Notes under the pieces: generated by a model
Database searches by the model: none
Told to the model about the DNA's origin: nothing
What the model saw: the letters and a program-made list of their open reading frames with translations, nothing else
NCBI GenBank assembly: GCA_964392915.1
Contig: CAYMRS010000070.1
Location: 1-9,609 of the forward strand
Origin: JAAYUK01 sp964392915
Lineage (GTDB): Bacteria > Nitrospirota > Thermodesulfovibrionia > Thermodesulfovibrionales > Dissulfurispiraceae
DNA: 9,609 nt
Reading direction: 5' to 3'
Translations under genes and position numbers: made by a program
Part shown: positions 1 through 6,493 of the stretch, piece by piece
How positions within the stretch are numbered: position 1 is the first letter of the stretch
Layout of the letters: every line of letters begins with the position of its first letter

Positions 1-51
1 CCGCGCTTGCGGGACCAACGAGGTTTCTTGTTTTCTTTGACGGTGGATTAG
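1..51 (+). CDS. possible C-terminal tail of an upstream gene (partial)
   Basis: Frame 1 is open from the window edge to a TAG at 49-51, giving a 16-residue tail that ends FSLTVD. In related operons the gene before the hydrogenase small subunit is often an FAD/NAD-binding or FeS subunit whose last residues resemble DGPVFSL. The end FLFSL is only a loose match to that. Frame 3 is also open from the edge to a TGA at 174-176, but that reading would run deep into the small-subunit gene. The stretch is too short to identify, and it could equally be non-coding leader. Confidence 0.2.
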   Translation, partial: PRLRDQRGFLFSLTVD

Positions 52-114
52 GGGCCTCGGGGCCGACAGCAGCAATTTTTGGTAAAAAAGTGAATTTCGG
101 TGGTATCATCAAAC

Positions 115-1122
115 ATGCGCCGAGGTTCAATCAGACCGAAACTTGCCATGTATTGGGCCGCATCCTGTGGCGGCTGTGAAATGGCTCTGCTGTCACTTGA
201 TGAACTTCTCTTCAGCCTGAACGACTCTTTTGAACTCGCCTTCTGTCCCTGTCTTGTCGATACCAAAAAAGCATATTTGAAATCCCTGCCCGATGGGGAT
301 ATCGCTGTTACGCTCTTTAACGGAGGGATTCGCACGGACGACGACGAGGCAATGGCCCATCTTCTCAGGCGGAAATCGCGCACGCTTATCGCATTTGGTT
401 CCTGCGCTCACGAGGGATGCATTCCGGGGCTGGCGAATCTCGGGACACCGCATAACCATCTCGCCGACAGTTTTCTCCAAAATGCAACAACTGTAAATCC
501 GCGAGGCACAATCCCGAAAGCGGAGACGGTCATGAAGGAAGGGGCGTTATATCTTCCTGTCTGGAACTCTCGCCTTAAAACCCTCGCGCAGACGGTTGCG
601 GTGGATTACATACTTCCCGGTTGTCCGCCTGAGCCTCATCGGGTTAGGGAACTGTTCCGAATGCTTGTGGGAGAGGCGGTACTTCCCCCGCCGGGCAGTG
701 TCATCGGAGCCGGTTCCTCAACTGTCTGTGCGGAATGTCCGCGTCATCGCGGCATAAAGAACGTGACTAGGTTTTATCGTATTCACGAAAGGATACCCAA
801 TCCCGCGCTCTGTCTGATCGAGCAGGGTATCGTCTGCATGGGCATTGCTACACGTGACGGGTGCGGATGCCGCTGCCCGGGGGTCAATATGCCATGTTCC
901 GGCTGTTATGGAGCTCCTGAAGGAGTTGCCGATCAGGGGGCGGCCATGATGTCCGCTCTCGCCTCTGTTATCGACGTCGGTCATGTCGGCGGCCTGTCGT
1001 CACACGAGATATCGGATCGCATTGATGCGGTACTTGATACACTGCCTGATTATGTCGGAACCTTCTGGAAATACAGTCTTGCCGACTCTCTGCTTGCAGG
1101 TCTGCTTGTGAGACAACGGTGA
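115..1122 (+). CDS. [NiFe] hydrogenase small subunit, group 3 / MvhG-like
   Basis: 335-residue cytoplasmic small subunit that carries FeS clusters and moves electrons from the Ni-Fe site of the large subunit toward MvhD and HdrA. The N-terminus shows the family signature YWAASCGGCE with Cys18 and Cys21. GSCAHEGC (Cys97/Cys102) and LPGCPPEP (Cys170) supply the remaining proximal-cluster ligands. The C-terminal part has CAEC (205/208), then a cysteine-rich run with Cys233, Cys241, Cys250, Cys252, Cys254, Cys261 and Cys264, which fits two further [4Fe-4S] clusters. There is no Tat signal or membrane anchor, so it is not a periplasmic uptake enzyme. ATG at 115 is preferred because the family starts only about 8-10 residues before the PKLAMYW motif; an in-frame GTG at 100 would add five residues and has no better ribosome site. 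Its TGA overlaps the GTG of the large subunit (GTGA). Family assignment is firm; the exact subgroup is inferred from neighbours. Confidence 0.93.
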   Translation: MRRGSIRPKLAMYWAASCGGCEMALLSLDELLFSLNDSFELAFCPCLVDTKKAYLKSLPDGDIAVTLFNGGIRTDDDEAMAHLLRRKSRTLIAFGSCAHEGCIPGLANLGTPHNHLADSFLQNATTVNPRGTIPKAETVMKEGALYLPVWNSRLKTLAQTVAVDYILPGCPPEPHRVRELFRMLVGEAVLPPPGSVIGAGSSTVCAECPRHRGIKNVTRFYRIHERIPNPALCLIEQGIVCMGIATRDGCGCRCPGVNMPCSGCYGAPEGVADQGAAMMSALASVIDVGHVGGLSSHEISDRIDAVLDTLPDYVGTFWKYSLADSLLAGLLVRQR

Positions 1123-2597
1123 AGCGCATATCGATTGACCCCATCACGCGGCTGGAAGGGCATGGCCGCATCGAGATTTTTCTTGATGACAGCGGCGATG
1201 TTGCGAATGCGTATTTTCAGGTCCCTGAATTTCGGGGGTTTGAGCGTTTCTGTATAGGTCGTCTTGCCGAAGACATGCCGGTACTGACCAGCAGAATTTG
1301 CGGCATCTGTCCTGAGGCTCATCATCTGGCATCGGTCAAGGCGCTTGATGTCATTTTCGGCGTGAAGCCGACAGAGACCGCAAAAAAAATCCGTGAACTC
1401 GTGTATACAGCTTTTTTCGTGAATGATCATGCCACACATTTCTTTGCCCTCGGCGGCCCTGACTTGCTTGTCGGCGCAGATGCACCGCCGGAAGAGCGGA
1501 ATCTTTTCGGCGTCATGGCGAAACTTGGCCGCGAGGCTGCCGTGCGGTTCATTGCGTGCAGAAAACGCAATCACCATGTACTGCAGCGGCTTGGAGGGCG
1601 CGGTATTCATCTCGTTGCCGGAGTGCCGGGCGGATGGAGCCGACAGGTAACCAGGGAGGATGCTGAACTCGTCCGAGATGCCGCACTGCAGAATGTTGAG
1701 TTTGCCCGCTTTGCGCTCGACCTTTTTGAACGGGTGGTGCTCCGGGACAGCCGCTTTTCTGAGATGCTGCATGATGCGTGCTTTATTCATAAAACCTATT
1801 CGATGGGGACGGTTGATGCACATAATAAAGTGGGCTTTTATGACGGGACTCTGCGCATCGTCGACCCTGACGGTGCGGAATATGCGCGCTATCAGCCGAA
1901 AGACTATGTCGATCACATTGCCGAACATGTCGAGCCCTGGACCTATCTCAAGTTCCCATACCTTCGTACTGTCGGGTGGAAGGGACTGGTTGACGGCACC
2001 GCAAGCGGGGTCTATTGTGCTACGCCGCTTGCCCGCCTGAATGTTGCAGACGGCATGGCTACGCCGCTTGCTCAGGAGCACTATGAACAGCTGTATGATT
2101 ATTTCGGTTCACGGCGGCGGGGCGGAAGAAATCTGCCGGTACACCACCGGCTTGCGACACACTGGGCACGTCTGATAGAGCTTCTCTATGCTGCAGAACG
2201 CATGCTTGAGCTGGCGAGCGATGAAGACATCATGTCGCCTGATATCAGAAACATGCCGAAAAAGAGGGTGCGATCATCCGGCGTCGGCTGTGTGGAGGCC
2301 CCGCGCGGAACGCTGACCCATGATTATTCGGTAGATGAAAAAGGCGTGATAACGAAGGTAAACATCATATCGGGCACGACCAACAATCACGCTCCCATCG
2401 CCATGTCCATCAAGCGCGCTGCTCAGCGCTACATACGGCGCGGAGTGATAGTAGAGGAAGGGCTTCTGAACAGGATTGAGATGGCATTCAGGCTGTACGA
2501 CCCCTGTCTTGCATGCGCCACGCATGCCGACGGCAGCGTGGTCAGTGTTGTCATCAGAGACGGAGAGGGCAGGGTGGTCCGGGTGATTCAGCGATGA
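1119..2597 (+). CDS. [NiFe] hydrogenase large (catalytic) subunit, group 3 / MvhA-like
   Basis: 492-residue catalytic subunit that activates H2 at a Ni-Fe centre. The N-terminal signature RICGICPEAHH gives Cys61 and Cys64, and the C-terminal DPCLACATH gives Cys463 and Cys466, so all four nickel ligands are present. Other family marks are ITRLEGHGR near residue 9, VNDHATHFFALGGPDL, HLVAGVPGG and PLARLNVADGMATPLAQE. A 23-residue tail follows His469; in this family such a tail is removed by a maturation protease after nickel insertion, so the protein looks like a normal unprocessed precursor. The GTG start overlaps the stop of the small-subunit gene and places KRISIDPITRLEGHG at the N-terminus as expected. 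Its own stop overlaps the ATG of the next gene (ATGA), so translation is probably coupled through small subunit, large subunit and HdrA. No maturation protease or hyp gene is visible in the window. Confidence 0.95.
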   Translation: MKRISIDPITRLEGHGRIEIFLDDSGDVANAYFQVPEFRGFERFCIGRLAEDMPVLTSRICGICPEAHHLASVKALDVIFGVKPTETAKKIRELVYTAFFVNDHATHFFALGGPDLLVGADAPPEERNLFGVMAKLGREAAVRFIACRKRNHHVLQRLGGRGIHLVAGVPGGWSRQVTREDAELVRDAALQNVEFARFALDLFERVVLRDSRFSEMLHDACFIHKTYSMGTVDAHNKVGFYDGTLRIVDPDGAEYARYQPKDYVDHIAEHVEPWTYLKFPYLRTVGWKGLVDGTASGVYCATPLARLNVADGMATPLAQEHYEQLYDYFGSRRRGGRNLPVHHRLATHWARLIELLYAAERMLELASDEDIMSPDIRNMPKKRVRSSGVGCVEAPRGTLTHDYSVDEKGVITKVNIISGTTNNHAPIAMSIKRAAQRYIRRGVIVEEGLLNRIEMAFRLYDPCLACATHADGSVVSVVIRDGEGRVVRVIQR

Positions 2598-4555
2598 AAA
2601 CCGGGGTTTATCTCTGTGCCTGCAACGATCTTTTGTCGGCAAGGCTGGACCTTGCCTGCATCAGTGAGGCGCTCGCTGTGGTGCCAGACGTTGCCTATGT
2701 CAAGACTTTTGCCATGATCTGTAACGAAGAAGGCGTGGCCATGCTTGCAAAAGATATCCTTCAGGAGAAGCCGGACCGCATTGTTTTTGCGGGCTGCTCA
2801 CCCCGCAGCTGCGAGCAGGCATTCCACAAGCTTCTTGAAGAAACAGGCATCAATCCGCATCTTATGCAAATCGCGAACATACGGGAGCAGGTTGCCTGGG
2901 TTACGCCGGAGAGAACGGCTGCAACCCGGAAGTCTCTGGCACTTATTCGGGCGGCTGTTGCACGGGTTCGGTATCACCGTCCGATCGAGAAAATTTCGGT
3001 TCCCGTCTGCGCCGAAGTTCTGGTTGTCGGAGCCGGACCGGCCGGACTGAGCGCTGCGCATTTGCTTGCGGCGGCCGGCCGGCATGTGGTGCTGGTCGAG
3101 AAATCACCTTCACCGGGGGGCATGCCGATGATGTTTGATGAAATTTTTCCGGAACGGGCCTGCGGACCTTGCCTGATGCAGCCGTTGCTCGACGCAATTC
3201 TGCATTCTGAGGGCCCCGGCACGGTCGAACTGTTCACCCTGGCTCAGGTCCGTTCGGTGAGGGGTTCCTTCGGCAATTATGAATTTGTTGTGGAGCAATC
3301 GCCGCGCTTTGTTGACGCGTCTCTCTGCATTGGCTGCGGCGAATGCTTGCAGGCATGTCCCGCGGTTTTTTCATCAGAATTTCAGAAACGGAAGGCTATC
3401 GATTTTTCATCGCCGGGCGCGCTGCCGCATGTCCCGCATATTGAAGCAAAAGCATGTCTGCGGGGAAAAGGCACATCGTGCAGTGCATGTCTTGATAGTT
3501 GTCCGGTCGATGGCGCAATCAGATTTGGCGATGCGGCACAAATGCATCAGCGGAAAGCCGGGGCTGTGGTTCTTGCGACTGGGGCGTCGTTGCTTGACAG
3601 CTCCACGCTCCGCGGACTTGGACAGGGGATCGTGCCGGATGTGATGAGCAGCTTGGCATTTGAGCGGATGCTCTCCACTGACGGGCCATTGAGCGGAAAA
3701 ATACGCACCAGGTCGCGCAAGCGCCCCTCAAGCATTGCGATTGTCCATTGCGTCGGCAGCCTTGATACCGCCCATAAACCGTATTGCTCTTCTGTCTGCT
3801 GTCAGTACGCATTGAAGTACCGCGCCATGATACGCGAGCGCCTGCCGGAAGCAAAAATCACCCATCTCGTGCGGGAGTGGTGTCTGCCCGGTCAATCGGC
3901 GCATCGTCTGTATCGGCAGTCGTGTGACGACCGGAATACGAGGACTTTTCGATACCGTTCACTTTCGTCGCTAAATATAGCCCCGTCGGGCGGCAAGAAA
4001 AGGATTTCCTTTGAGGATGAGGCCGGCAGGGTCCGCCGGATATCGATTGACATGGCGGTGCTCTGCCCTGCGGTTATTCCCCATGACGATGCAAAGGCTC
4101 TCTCCGAAGTGTTCGATGTGCGGAATGACGAATTCGGCTTTTTCAGCAGCGATGGTGCGGGGGTGTGCGGGAATGACTCTGCCGGATTAACTGTTCTTAC
4201 GGCAGGCGCTTGCCGTGGTCCCGTTAACATCAGATCTGCCATGGAGCAGGGCCGGGCTGCTGCCGGAAGAATTCTCGCTGAGCTTCGGGACGGTGCGAAC
4301 CTGAATATCCTGCCTTCCGGCGTGCAGGTTAACACGGAGCGCTGCTCCGGATGCATGCTCTGTATCCAGCTCTGTCCGGCAAAGGCGATTGAGGCGGACA
4401 GCAATGGAAAGAAAACGGTTGTCCGTGAATTGCTATGCACCGGATGCGGCATCTGTGTAGCCGCCTGCCCGGCCAGCGCCATATATGGAGGCGGATTTTC
4501 TTCTGACGCATTGTCTGCGGAACTGAAAGGTGCGCTCGAAAATGCGGAAGGATAA
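2594..4555 (+). CDS. hdrA: HdrA-like FAD / iron-sulfur electron-bifurcating subunit
   Basis: 653 residues, a normal HdrA length. HdrA holds the FAD that in the methanogen complex splits electrons between ferredoxin and HdrBC. Visible parts, in order: an N-terminal domain with CAC (Cys8, Cys10), Cys43, AGCSPRSCE (Cys68, Cys73) and the family run NIREQVAWV at 95-103; the FAD Rossmann motif VVGAGPAGLSAA at 144-155 followed by EKSPSPGG; an inserted ferredoxin-like part with CIGCGECLQAC (245-255) and CSACLDSC (296-303); the HdrA hallmark YCSSVCCQYALK (397-408); and a C-terminal two-cluster ferredoxin, CSGCMLCIQLC (584-594) and CTGCGICVAAC (615-625). The frame stays open upstream to a possible start at 2513, but ATG 2594 matches the family N-terminus MKTGVYLC and overlaps the large-subunit stop. 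Several usual HdrA residues are altered (see findings). No hdrB or hdrC lies nearby. Confidence 0.93.
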   Translation: MKTGVYLCACNDLLSARLDLACISEALAVVPDVAYVKTFAMICNEEGVAMLAKDILQEKPDRIVFAGCSPRSCEQAFHKLLEETGINPHLMQIANIREQVAWVTPERTAATRKSLALIRAAVARVRYHRPIEKISVPVCAEVLVVGAGPAGLSAAHLLAAAGRHVVLVEKSPSPGGMPMMFDEIFPERACGPCLMQPLLDAILHSEGPGTVELFTLAQVRSVRGSFGNYEFVVEQSPRFVDASLCIGCGECLQACPAVFSSEFQKRKAIDFSSPGALPHVPHIEAKACLRGKGTSCSACLDSCPVDGAIRFGDAAQMHQRKAGAVVLATGASLLDSSTLRGLGQGIVPDVMSSLAFERMLSTDGPLSGKIRTRSRKRPSSIAIVHCVGSLDTAHKPYCSSVCCQYALKYRAMIRERLPEAKITHLVREWCLPGQSAHRLYRQSCDDRNTRTFRYRSLSSLNIAPSGGKKRISFEDEAGRVRRISIDMAVLCPAVIPHDDAKALSEVFDVRNDEFGFFSSDGAGVCGNDSAGLTVLTAGACRGPVNIRSAMEQGRAAAGRILAELRDGANLNILPSGVQVNTERCSGCMLCIQLCPAKAIEADSNGKKTVVRELLCTGCGICVAACPASAIYGGGFSSDALSAELKGALENAEG

Positions 4556-4964
4556 AGAGAAAGCATTTGAGCCCCGGATCGTGGCATTTCTTTGTCAGTG
4601 GTGTTCCTATGCCGGCGCCGATCATGCCGGCAGCTCGCGGCAGGAGTATCCGTCCGGTGTCATCATTGTTAAAGTCATGTGCAGCGGCCGTGTTGAACCG
4701 GCTCTTGTTCTCGACGCCTATGAAAAAGGCGCTGACGGCGTTATAATACTCGCATGCCATCCCGGCGACTGCCACTACCGGAGCGGAAACCTGATTGCGA
4801 TGAAGCGCCACCGGCTTCTGGTAAGGACACTGCAGCAGGCAGGTATAGCAACAGAGCGCTGCATGTTCGACTTTGTATCGGCTACTGAGGGGAAGCGGTT
4901 TGCCGGGCTTGCCGAAGACATGATTGCGAGATTGAAGCGGCTTGGTCCGCTCTCGCTTATATGA
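4542..4964 (+). CDS. mvhD: MvhD / FlpD-family [2Fe-2S] hydrogenase delta subunit
   Basis: 140-residue soluble protein that bridges the hydrogenase and HdrA in Hdr-linked hydrogenases, passing electrons through a [2Fe-2S] cluster. It carries the family cysteine pattern: CQWCSYAGAD (Cys18, Cys21), MCSGRVEP (Cys47) and ACHPGDCHYRSGN (Cys72, Cys77). Length matches free-standing MvhD; in some organisms the domain is fused to the HdrA C-terminus, but here it is separate. ATG 4542 lies 14 bases inside the end of hdrA with AAAGG about 11 bases upstream; an in-frame GTG at 4530 would add only four residues. The overlap with hdrA and position after the hydrogenase genes support one complex. Assignment is by motif and context and is secure. 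Confidence 0.93.
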   Translation: MRKDKEKAFEPRIVAFLCQWCSYAGADHAGSSRQEYPSGVIIVKVMCSGRVEPALVLDAYEKGADGVIILACHPGDCHYRSGNLIAMKRHRLLVRTLQQAGIATERCMFDFVSATEGKRFAGLAEDMIARLKRLGPLSLI

Positions 4965-4973
4965 TGCGTATTC

Positions 4974-4980
4974 AAGGAGG
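4974..4980 (+). promoter_or_regulatory. ribosome binding site for the tusA-like gene
   Basis: AAGGAGG is a near-perfect Shine-Dalgarno sequence nine bases before ATG 4990. It selects that ATG over the longer in-frame opening at 4942, which would lie within mvhD. It is the strongest ribosome site in the hydrogenase cluster; the upstream genes rely mainly on overlapping stop and start codons. This may let TusA be made at a different level from the enzyme subunits. Confidence 0.85.
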
Positions 4981-4989
4981 AAGACGGTC

Positions 4990-5214
4990 ATGGCGGTTGT
5001 CCTTATAGATGCAAAAGGGCTGAAATGCCCCCAGCCGACGATTCAGATGACAATAAAGGCCCTCAAAATGAAGAGGGGAGATATTCTTGAGGTTGTGGCG
5101 GATTGTATGACGTTTGAAAATGACGTGAAGAACTGGTGCCGCCGGAACACCCGGCCGTTGGTCTGGCTTAAAGACGAAGGCAACGGCGTGAAGCGTTGCC
5201 AGGTGCAGTTCTAG
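4990..5214 (+). CDS. TusA-family sulfur carrier protein (SirA-like, CPxP motif)
   Basis: 74-residue protein of the TusA/SirA/YeeD fold. The N-terminal strand and first helix carry the diagnostic KGLKCPQPTI, with Cys13 as the persulfide-carrying residue, followed by KALKMKRGDILEVVADC, matching the family strand-helix-strand layout. Family members pass persulfide sulfur between desulfurases, rhodaneses, DsrE-type proteins and sulfur enzymes. Three extra cysteines occur (Cys39, Cys50, Cys70), more than in the classical E. coli protein. It is the last gene of the hydrogenase set, 25 bases after mvhD. Context suggests a role tied to Hdr-type redox chemistry, as TusA genes also accompany sHdr clusters in sulfur oxidisers; partner and direction of sulfur flow cannot be read here. 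A tRNA-thiolation role like that of E. coli TusA is possible but less favoured by the neighbours. Confidence 0.88.
   Translation: MAVVLIDAKGLKCPQPTIQMTIKALKMKRGDILEVVADCMTFENDVKNWCRRNTRPLVWLKDEGNGVKRCQVQF
5179..5200 (+). repeat. perfect inverted repeat (7-bp stem, 8-base loop) near the end of tusA
   Basis: GGCAACG at 5179-5185 and CGTTGCC at 5194-5200 are exact reverse complements around an eight-base loop, inside the last codons of the tusA-like gene. No T-run follows, so it is not a standard intrinsic terminator. It sits just before the junction between the hydrogenase genes and the sensory genes and could serve as an RNA-processing or stability hairpin. It may also be chance in coding sequence. 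Confidence 0.4.
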
Positions 5215-5257
5215 GTTCTTCAGCATGTAGTCAATATTTCCAAGGGTGGTCAGAGAC

Positions 5258-6493
5258 ATGATGCTGCTCCGAAACATTGTAATTGCCGTTCTGTTTTTTT
5301 TGTGCAGCTTTTTTTCGTCTGCCGTCGCATCCGAAACGATCGACATCGGCATGTCAGCTGCATTCAAGGGCCCGACAGGCGGCATCGGCAACGAGCTCTA
5401 TCGAGGGTCCATGGCATACATCAGGAAAATCAATGAAGCCGGGGGCATCGGCGGCAAACAGATTCGCATCGTCGCGTATGATGACGGATACAATCCGACC
5501 CCTGCTATCCATAACACCATTCAGCTCATCGAAAAGGACAAGGTTTTTCTGCTTTTCAACTACGTAGGAACTCCCACGGTCGCGCGCGTCCTGCCCATTC
5601 TGAAAATCAACAGCGACAAGAACATTTTTCTCTTTTTTCCCTTTACCGGTGCTGAGCCGCATCGCCTCCCCCCGTATGAGGAGTATGTCTTCAACCTGCG
5701 CGCCTCCTATCATCAGGAAACGAGCGGACTCGTCGAAAACTTCATGAAGATCGGCCTCAGGAAGATTGCGGTGTTTTATCAGGCTGATGCATACGGACGA
5801 AGCGGATGGAACGGCGTGCGGACAACTCTGGCGAAATACGGATTGAAAACAGCCGCTGAGGCGACCTATCGCCGGGGGACGAATTTCAGCGACAGCCTCG
5901 CTCAGCAGGTTGCCCTGCTCAAGAACTCCGGAGCTGACGCGGTCGTCTCGATTGGCGCATATGCTGCATGTGCCGCATTTATCAGAGACGCGCGCGATGC
6001 CGGCTGGGACGTTCCCATTGCAAATGTATCGTTTGTCGGAAGTGAATTCATGATAAATCTGCTTCTTGAGGCAGGGCAGACAAAAGAACGTGATTATACG
6101 ACCAATCTTATTAATTCGCAGGTTGTTCCAAGCTATGAGGATACGTCACTGGTTGCCGTGCGTCAGTATCGCGAATACATGGATTCATACAGCGAATTGC
6201 CTCCCGCGCATCTCGTTGAGCCGAACTACAAGCCGCTCCGATACAGCTTTGTGAGTTTTGAGGGCTTTCTGAATGCCAAACTGCTGGTCGAGATACTCAA
6301 AAAGTTGGGTCCGCGCTTTGAAAAAGAACGCATCAGGCCGGTTGTGGAGAGCTTTCGCAATCTGGACATCGGCATCGACACCAGGGTTTCGTTCAGCCCG
6401 ACACGGCATCAGGGACTTGACCGCGTCTATTACACGACATACAGCAAAGGTCGGTTTGTTCCGATCAAGGACTGGAGCAGGTGGCAAAAATGA
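5258..6493 (+). CDS. periplasmic substrate-binding protein, branched-chain amino acid (LivK/Peripla_BP_6) type
   Basis: About 411 residues with a clear Sec signal peptide: Arg5, a hydrophobic core IVIAVLFFLCSFF, and a likely cut after AVA (residue 24). The Cys in the core lacks a small residue before it, so it is not a convincing lipoprotein. The mature start TIDIGMSAAFKGPTGGIG and the following NEAGGIGGKQIRIVAYDD are typical of type I binding proteins for amino acids, amides or urea; the mid-protein GLRKIAVFYQADAYGRSG and GADAVVSIGAY fit the second lobe. The ligand cannot be deduced. ATG 5258 is preferred, with AAGGG upstream; ATG 5261 is equally plausible, while GTG 5246 would lengthen the signal peptide. 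No permease or ATPase gene is adjacent. Instead the stop overlaps the histidine kinase start (ATGA), so this protein probably works as the ligand-sensing partner of the kinase. Confidence 0.9.
   Translation: MMLLRNIVIAVLFFLCSFFSSAVASETIDIGMSAAFKGPTGGIGNELYRGSMAYIRKINEAGGIGGKQIRIVAYDDGYNPTPAIHNTIQLIEKDKVFLLFNYVGTPTVARVLPILKINSDKNIFLFFPFTGAEPHRLPPYEEYVFNLRASYHQETSGLVENFMKIGLRKIAVFYQADAYGRSGWNGVRTTLAKYGLKTAAEATYRRGTNFSDSLAQQVALLKNSGADAVVSIGAYAACAAFIRDARDAGWDVPIANVSFVGSEFMINLLLEAGQTKERDYTTNLINSQVVPSYEDTSLVAVRQYREYMDSYSELPPAHLVEPNYKPLRYSFVSFEGFLNAKLLVEILKKLGPRFEKERIRPVVESFRNLDIGIDTRVSFSPTRHQGLDRVYYTTYSKGRFVPIKDWSRWQK

Noticed and set aside
2019..2071. 14-base direct repeat (GCTACGCCGCTTGC at 2019-2032 and 2058-2071)
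   Set aside because: Both copies encode ATPLA-like segments that are conserved parts of the hydrogenase large subunit (PLARLN and TPLAQE), so the repeat follows from protein sequence.
1050..2081. 343-codon open frame on the minus strand
   Set aside because: Antisense to the hydrogenase small/large subunit genes, which carry all catalytic motifs; the minus translation looks unstructured and unrelated to any family I know.
2513..2593. earlier in-frame start for hdrA at 2513
   Set aside because: It would add 27 arginine-rich residues encoded inside the large-subunit gene; the HdrA family N-terminus begins at the ATG at 2594, which overlaps the upstream stop.
3072..3081. 10-base palindrome CGGCCGGCCG
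   Set aside because: It lies within codons for alanine, glycine and arginine next to the HdrA FAD motif; a GC-rich coding palindrome with no context for a regulatory role.
3892..4587. 231-codon open frame on the minus strand opposite hdrA
   Set aside because: Mirror of the HdrA C-terminal ferredoxin coding region, with no domain of its own and crossing the hdrA-mvhD overlap.
5303..5308. possible lipobox cysteine in the binding-protein signal sequence
   Set aside because: The residue before Cys16 is Leu, not Gly, Ala or Ser, and a normal signal peptidase I site (AVA before Ser-Glu) lies downstream.
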